Below, in pieces: positions 60,301 to 64,000 of a DNA stretch of 64,000 bases. The stretch spans positions 577,041 to 641,040 of the forward strand of contig NC_018245.1 in the NCBI RefSeq assembly GCF_000227135.1, given 5' to 3'. Numbering within the stretch: the first letter of the stretch is position 1; each line of letters starts with the position of its first letter. The position numbers were made by a program, and so were the translations under genes. The notes below the pieces were generated by a model. That model was given only the letters and a program-made list of their open reading frames with translations, ran no database searches and was not told where the DNA came from. This stretch comes from Leishmania donovani (Eukaryota > Euglenozoa > Kinetoplastea > Trypanosomatida > Trypanosomatidae).

Positions 60301-63300
60301 CTTCGCTCAGCGATGGAGGTGGCGCTGCCTTGGACGCTTCCGCTAAAGCGGTCATGCTCCCTGTGACGACCGACAGCAGCACCGGCAGCGTTGATGGAAC
60401 GATGCAGCTAACGACAACCACGGACGGCTGCCCGCGTCTTGTGGCGCCAGCGGTGCTGAGCATCGCGTCCGGTGAGGTACTCGGCCGCGTGCGGGACTAC
60501 CTGCGCAGCTTCAAGACGCCTGTCTTTGTCGATTCCTTGGTGATGGCAGAGGTGCGCGTGCTGAAGCTGGCGATGGAGGGGTGCAACTACGACATCACTA
60601 TTGGCCAATTTGGCGGTGTCAACTGCGTGCGCTTCTTGCACGAGATGGACGCAGTGATCGGGGACCAGCACGTGCTCAAGCGCACACTGCTGCTCCTCAA
60701 GGCATGGTGCTGTTACGAGGCCCACATCTTGGGTGGGCAAGCCGGCTACATCGGCTCCTACGCGGCGACAGTGATGCTGATCTCGATGTTGAACACGGTG
60801 GAATTCCTCGAGGACGCCGACGCTGGGCAGATTGACAGTGATGGTGACGGCACGGCCGCAGCGGCGGCGAGGGCGGCCGTGACGTTGGACTCCCTGATGA
60901 GCGGCGACAGCACCGCGGAGGAGGAGGAGTCTTTGCTTCAGAATCCCGCATCCTCGTCCAGTGCACCGGTGACCACGGCGGCCAAAGCCTCCACCACGAA
61001 GAGGACCAAGGCGGACCAGGAGGGTGAAGGGCTCCTAAGCGATATTACAAGCCCGACGAGCAGCAACCGCGGCGGCCGCTGTCACGATCGTGACTCTGCC
61101 GGGCAGCCAGGACCGTCACCGTCCCGCCCTGCGGGCCGTGACACCACTGCCGCGTCGCCGCGCCCCTTGTCGCCGCTGACCCTGTTCGCGCGCTTCTTGA
61201 AGTTCTACGCTTATTTCGACTTCGACCGGTATTGTGTGACAGCCTTCGGCCCACTGCCGCTGCACAAGATCACCTCAACTCCGCTGGACCTTAGCTACCT
61301 CGAGGTGGATGCGGCGCACAGCAAACCGCTGGAAGGTGTTGCTGCGTCGAACCGCGCGGCTACGGACTTGTCCTTTCTCGGCTTGACCCCGGAGGGTGAG
61401 GCGGCGATTGGCCATCTTGTGCGCCGCCGCCAGCAGCCGCTGCTCACCGTGAGCGGTGTGAAGCACTTGCTGGACCAGGTGAACCGCTCGCGGCGTGCAG
61501 AGCGCCAGGCACGGTACGAAGCACACCAACAGCCAGCGCAGCGACCCGAGCAGCAGACGGATACCAACGCTGCGCAAAATGCATCGGAGCACCGCAGCAC
61601 CAGCGCTTCTTCTCTAGTGCAGCTGAACCGCCCCGGGTGCGCCGCTGAGGACGCCGGTCTGATGTGCCCATCCTGCAACACTGCCGTCTTCCCTGTTCGT
61701 GACATGAACGTGCTGGACCCGCTGCGGTGGAGCAGTAACATGGTCCGTGGGGTGTGTCGCAACCACCTTCAGCGCATTCAGCGTGCGTTCCTGGAAGGGC
61801 TTCGACTCTTGGATGTGGCGTCGCAGGAGCTCGGCGGAGACATGATGCAGATGGACGTGACGAGCGTCGGCGCCTCAGCCAGTGCGGGCCGCACCGCCGG
61901 TGGTGTTGGCGCGACTGGACGCCGAAGAGCCGGGGCTGCCGCCGCAAAAGCTGCCGCGTCGCCGACGTCGCAGTGGTCTGCTTTCAGTGCCGCGAGCAGC
62001 AGCAGCCGCAGCTGGACCGACAGCGCCGCGAACGGTGTCGCCGGCCAAGCACGCGTTCAGCAGGGCGCGATGAGCGGCGCCTCAATGTACGGCTCCCCAG
62101 GGAGCGCGGTGGAGGCCGGGGGCGATGGTGCTGGAGAGGTGCAGCTATGCCCGGGCTACCCTGCGCCGCACTCGCAGTGCACGCTTCGTGAGGCGGGTGT
62201 TTTGGAAATGCTGTTTCCACGCACCATTGAGGCTATCCGCAAGCACAGTCACCTTAACTGCCCATGGAGCTGCGAGGGGGCGGATGCGGCGGCGCTGACG
62301 GGAGTGCCGCAGTGCGCGGGCTGCACAAGGCCCTCCCTGCTGTGCACTCCGGCCATCCGCCGCATGTGCCAGCCGCAGCTCATCTTCCACCCCTCCAGCA
62401 CTAGCGAGGGCAGCAACACGGCTGCCACTGGGGGGAGGCAGCCAAAGCAACTGCAGTCGACAAGCGGTAAGGCCACATCCTCGCCCACCTCCACTGCCAC
62501 GCCGCAGCAGTCGCTATCATTGGCCGTCTCTCCCACGCAGAGCAAACATCATCAAGGTCCAGGAGGGCGGCGTGGCAACGCGGCGGCGGTGGAACAGGTG
62601 GTGAGTGAACTGGAGGAGGCATTCGCTGGCCAAGACACGAGCGAAGAAGCCCGTAACGGTGGCCCGCTCGGGGAGGCGATGGTGCCCGTGGCGGAGCAGC
62701 CTCTGACACGTGACAGCGCGGCATGTGGCGCGACTGGTTCACAGCCGCCACCGCCGTCATCGTCCACGGCCTCCGCGTCGCCGCTTCAGGGCAATGTCTA
62801 CGGCCCGGGCGCGGCAGAGGCCACGATGCATCATCATTCACACCAGATGTACAGCCCCGGCGGAGCGTGCAACAGTGGTGGCGTCGGCGGTGCGTACCTC
62901 TCGGCCTACCCGGCGATGCCGCTTTCGGCTAGCATGCCTGAGGAGAAGTACTACGCCATGCACGTTGGTGCTGCTGCAGGGGGTAGCGCTGGTGGCGCCG
63001 GCAGTTCCGGTGGGTACGGCCTCTCTCCTAGTCATCACGGCAATCGCAACATGGGGCCACCGTCACAGCAGCACCAGCATCACCATTACGCGCAGCAGCA
63101 GCAGCACCAGCACCAGCACCAGCATCACGCTCAGCAAGCGCATGTACGTATCGGTTCCATGTCCTCCTCGGTGATACAAGGCAGCTACAACGCTAACAAC
63201 GGAGGCGGCACCGGCAACCCGGGCCACCGTACCTACGCGACCAACCCAACGGTACCAGTTCCGATGGAGGGCAGTGGGTTTCCGTCCTACGGCGGACACA

Positions 63301-63512
63301 ACTACGCCCCCGCTGTGCGTCAACAACAGCAGCAGTACCCCTATCAGCACCAGCAACATCATCACCACCGCGGCGATGATGGCACTATGCCACACAGCAG
63401 CGGTAATCACGGCTACAAGGGTGGTGGTAGCTGCCTGCACAACATAAACCATCACGGCAACAACAGCAGCAGCGACTCCAGCGCCCAAGCGCTGCTGCTG
63501 CAGCGGCTGTAG
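57369..63512 (+). CDS. very large nucleotidyltransferase (PAP/OAS1-like) with disordered extensions
   Basis: The frame encodes 2047 residues. The core begins near 875. FGS (935-937), then LPDGDNDV with Asp948 and Asp950, and a third Asp1075 in CNYDITIGQ form a polymerase-beta-type nucleotidyltransferase triad. LKRTLLLLKAWCCYEAHILG (from about 1103), FLKFYAYFDFDRYC (about 1276) and a helix near 1450-1482 match the helical domain of the plant-type PAP/OAS1 substrate-binding family as I know it. Such enzymes add nucleotides to RNA 3' ends, but the substrate here is unknown. Two low-complexity insertions split the core (about 960-1040 and 1145-1265). Cys-rich parts (C1433/C1436, and about 1600-1660) could bind zinc. 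The N-terminal 870 residues are Gly/Ser/His/Gln-rich with a Lys cluster near 358-372 (possible nuclear signal). The C-terminal 350 are Gln/His/Gly-rich. Confidence 0.88.
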   Translation: MEASGTLRSSGDSSPIVASTADASYDAAMPALRKSIVAAAGSSSKPGSPSSSLGNVSLPDTHSPRTQDLGGGEKDRLWLPDSLHNVAEATATTSPNTASHPPARLLHHRDSFISMHSTDAPSAAVPLTCMSSPPSPLARAECLRASESESFDTGNMNNVGGSRASTKRLRSDRMQAIRATSAAPPSRLRRSASLPTTGCNGSHIFSARLSTPSAAGGAGGGTGSCSSPTPLSERSGKKSSSRSSPQPPTVATPLLQRAPHAQDTARAKGGDTSHDGGGAQFSTRQLGYLSNSELSNAPDGSEPTPYTAGASASSSPTAAQSSPPPLPSYTLPVTDDTHCQDNVLAGDMGDATAVVAPARKRKKKKNKKKKSAAAAAAGAVEGEDAAMSAAAAAGAAGGTGTPIGGSATVNSAVPATGSLPLPPIPMMPGGGGNSSGVVPGAFLSPGYSQGHGSGGSGSLLYSNLPQPQFHPQHLGGARGQFVMMFNGAQGGDGAGDPIMMGYSMNGGAGGIDGGGGDYTSAGTAVCAGGEGSTYGRGGSAMMMVPMMASNYHHHHHHSRHESSGSGGAYGYYHGGMSDCGRGGTAGMSPAHTQMGHQGVGRNLQEEQRQQQHVQQQQTPYPYPPQPVLMGSDGSAGSGSYPANSGHNRHGSAHRSGGGNSGGPQYSSQPQQQYQQQQCYYQNLRYNSQPYFHGGVSSTTGADANAMQGGLIMATGEGSSGAEGGGRGERAGFSNTQGQSSGGVGGSMQYNGEDAASRVPSQVPVEDMVPVPQQPQRNVSFRPPMPAASASGMSYYPPNSAAPATLAAAAGAPNNGSVNSSYVSCGSRGGVSGSMMARDGGAAVNGEARLPREEVMTADLAADAAPRSLFQFTPEVSPRLCRLIERELLTYLTPSLACLQRRRSQLETLAGYITAALRHAGRQTGHDYGDISYYIFGSVNMRTVLPDGDNDVTVEVDGLVARESTLTPPPSPPQPLSSSSLSDGGGAALDASAKAVMLPVTTDSSTGSVDGTMQLTTTTDGCPRLVAPAVLSIASGEVLGRVRDYLRSFKTPVFVDSLVMAEVRVLKLAMEGCNYDITIGQFGGVNCVRFLHEMDAVIGDQHVLKRTLLLLKAWCCYEAHILGGQAGYIGSYAATVMLISMLNTVEFLEDADAGQIDSDGDGTAAAAARAAVTLDSLMSGDSTAEEEESLLQNPASSSSAPVTTAAKASTTKRTKADQEGEGLLSDITSPTSSNRGGRCHDRDSAGQPGPSPSRPAGRDTTAASPRPLSPLTLFARFLKFYAYFDFDRYCVTAFGPLPLHKITSTPLDLSYLEVDAAHSKPLEGVAASNRAATDLSFLGLTPEGEAAIGHLVRRRQQPLLTVSGVKHLLDQVNRSRRAERQARYEAHQQPAQRPEQQTDTNAAQNASEHRSTSASSLVQLNRPGCAAEDAGLMCPSCNTAVFPVRDMNVLDPLRWSSNMVRGVCRNHLQRIQRAFLEGLRLLDVASQELGGDMMQMDVTSVGASASAGRTAGGVGATGRRRAGAAAAKAAASPTSQWSAFSAASSSSRSWTDSAANGVAGQARVQQGAMSGASMYGSPGSAVEAGGDGAGEVQLCPGYPAPHSQCTLREAGVLEMLFPRTIEAIRKHSHLNCPWSCEGADAAALTGVPQCAGCTRPSLLCTPAIRRMCQPQLIFHPSSTSEGSNTAATGGRQPKQLQSTSGKATSSPTSTATPQQSLSLAVSPTQSKHHQGPGGRRGNAAAVEQVVSELEEAFAGQDTSEEARNGGPLGEAMVPVAEQPLTRDSAACGATGSQPPPPSSSTASASPLQGNVYGPGAAEATMHHHSHQMYSPGGACNSGGVGGAYLSAYPAMPLSASMPEEKYYAMHVGAAAGGSAGGAGSSGGYGLSPSHHGNRNMGPPSQQHQHHHYAQQQQHQHQHQHHAQQAHVRIGSMSSSVIQGSYNANNGGGTGNPGHRTYATNPTVPVPMEGSGFPSYGGHNYAPAVRQQQQQYPYQHQQHHHHRGDDGTMPHSSGNHGYKGGGSCLHNINHHGNNSSSDSSAQALLLQRL

Positions 63513-64000
63513 ATGATTGTGAGAGGGGCTGTCAGGTAAGGCGGAGAACAGCGCGGGGCAAGATGCTGCTGAGGAGGGGGGGGTGCCCCAGGCTCTGGTG
63601 TGGATCTTTCTATGCGTTTGTGTGTGTACCTTCGCGGTGGTGTGACGGTGCCCGCATCCATACCTTCCCTCCCCTCGTCCCAACCGCACCCGAGTTACTT
63701 TTCCGTTGCTTTCACGCCGTTGTTGTGCCATGCGCAACATGCTCCGCGGCAAATAGGCTGAACTCTGTCTCATGCTCTTATTATCTTCGGTGCTCGTATG
63801 CGCTCGTGTGTGTGAGAACAGCGTTCGGCGGGAGCGGCCCCATCGCCGGCAGCTGCGGCCCATTTCGAGCGTTGTGTTCATGGTTCAGGAAGCGACATGT
63901 TAGGCTCCTTTGTTTTGCTGTTGTCCTCCGCGACAAGGAACAGGCACAACTAACCGGGGCAAGACGACGCATCTACCGTCGCTTCCGCCTTTCTACCTCC
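63513..64000 (+). other. 3' flank of the nucleotidyltransferase gene
   Basis: Probably 3' UTR. No ORF, repeat or RNA gene is recognisable up to the window end. Confidence 0.7.

Overview
The window is nuclear DNA of a trypanosomatid, most likely Leishmania or a close relative in the Leishmaniinae. All ten recognisable protein genes lie on the + strand, none shows an intron, and the coding regions are GC-rich at third positions. The spaces between genes are long, pyrimidine-rich and full of (CA)n, (TG)n and (TA)n runs. Nearly every gene start is preceded by a polypyrimidine tract and an AG, as expected for spliced-leader trans-splicing within one polycistronic unit. From memory and unchecked, HSP110 next to PDH E1-alpha resembles part of Leishmania chromosome 18.

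Layout: 1-10072 holds no convincing gene. Then come a 961-residue coiled-coil protein (10073-12958), an HSP110-type chaperone (14266-16734), mitochondrial pyruvate dehydrogenase E1-alpha (19527-20663), and an unknown single-pass membrane protein (22845-24128). Next is a broken, apparently misassembled ribosomal protein L34 locus with two partial copies around a gap (24708-25217), then a low-complexity unknown protein (26553-29414) and a Pumilio/PUF RNA-binding protein (31593-34283). After almost 11 kb without a gene, which includes a 985-base gap beside a GC-rich repeat-like island, come a large J-domain protein (45195-48560), an EF-hand protein with a myristoylation-type N-terminus (50628-51329), and a 2047-residue protein carrying a nucleotidyltransferase/poly(A)-polymerase-like core (57369-63512).

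The genes do not form one pathway, as is usual for trypanosomatid units. Some functional links are plausible: HSP110 and the J-protein could both serve cytosolic HSP70, and the PUF protein and the nucleotidyltransferase are both candidate regulators of mRNA fate in an organism that controls genes mainly after transcription.

The points most worth a second look are: the very large nucleotidyltransferase, whose core resembles a family I know from plants, with a tiny uORF overlapping its start codon; the PUF repeats, whose RNA-reading residues match human Pumilio at all eight positions; a second possible trans-splice site inside the PDH E1-alpha presequence; long perfect inverted repeats, one next to a G-quadruplex motif; and the collapsed L34 tandem. 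No fully novel system is proven here. The nucleotidyltransferase is the best candidate for undescribed biology.
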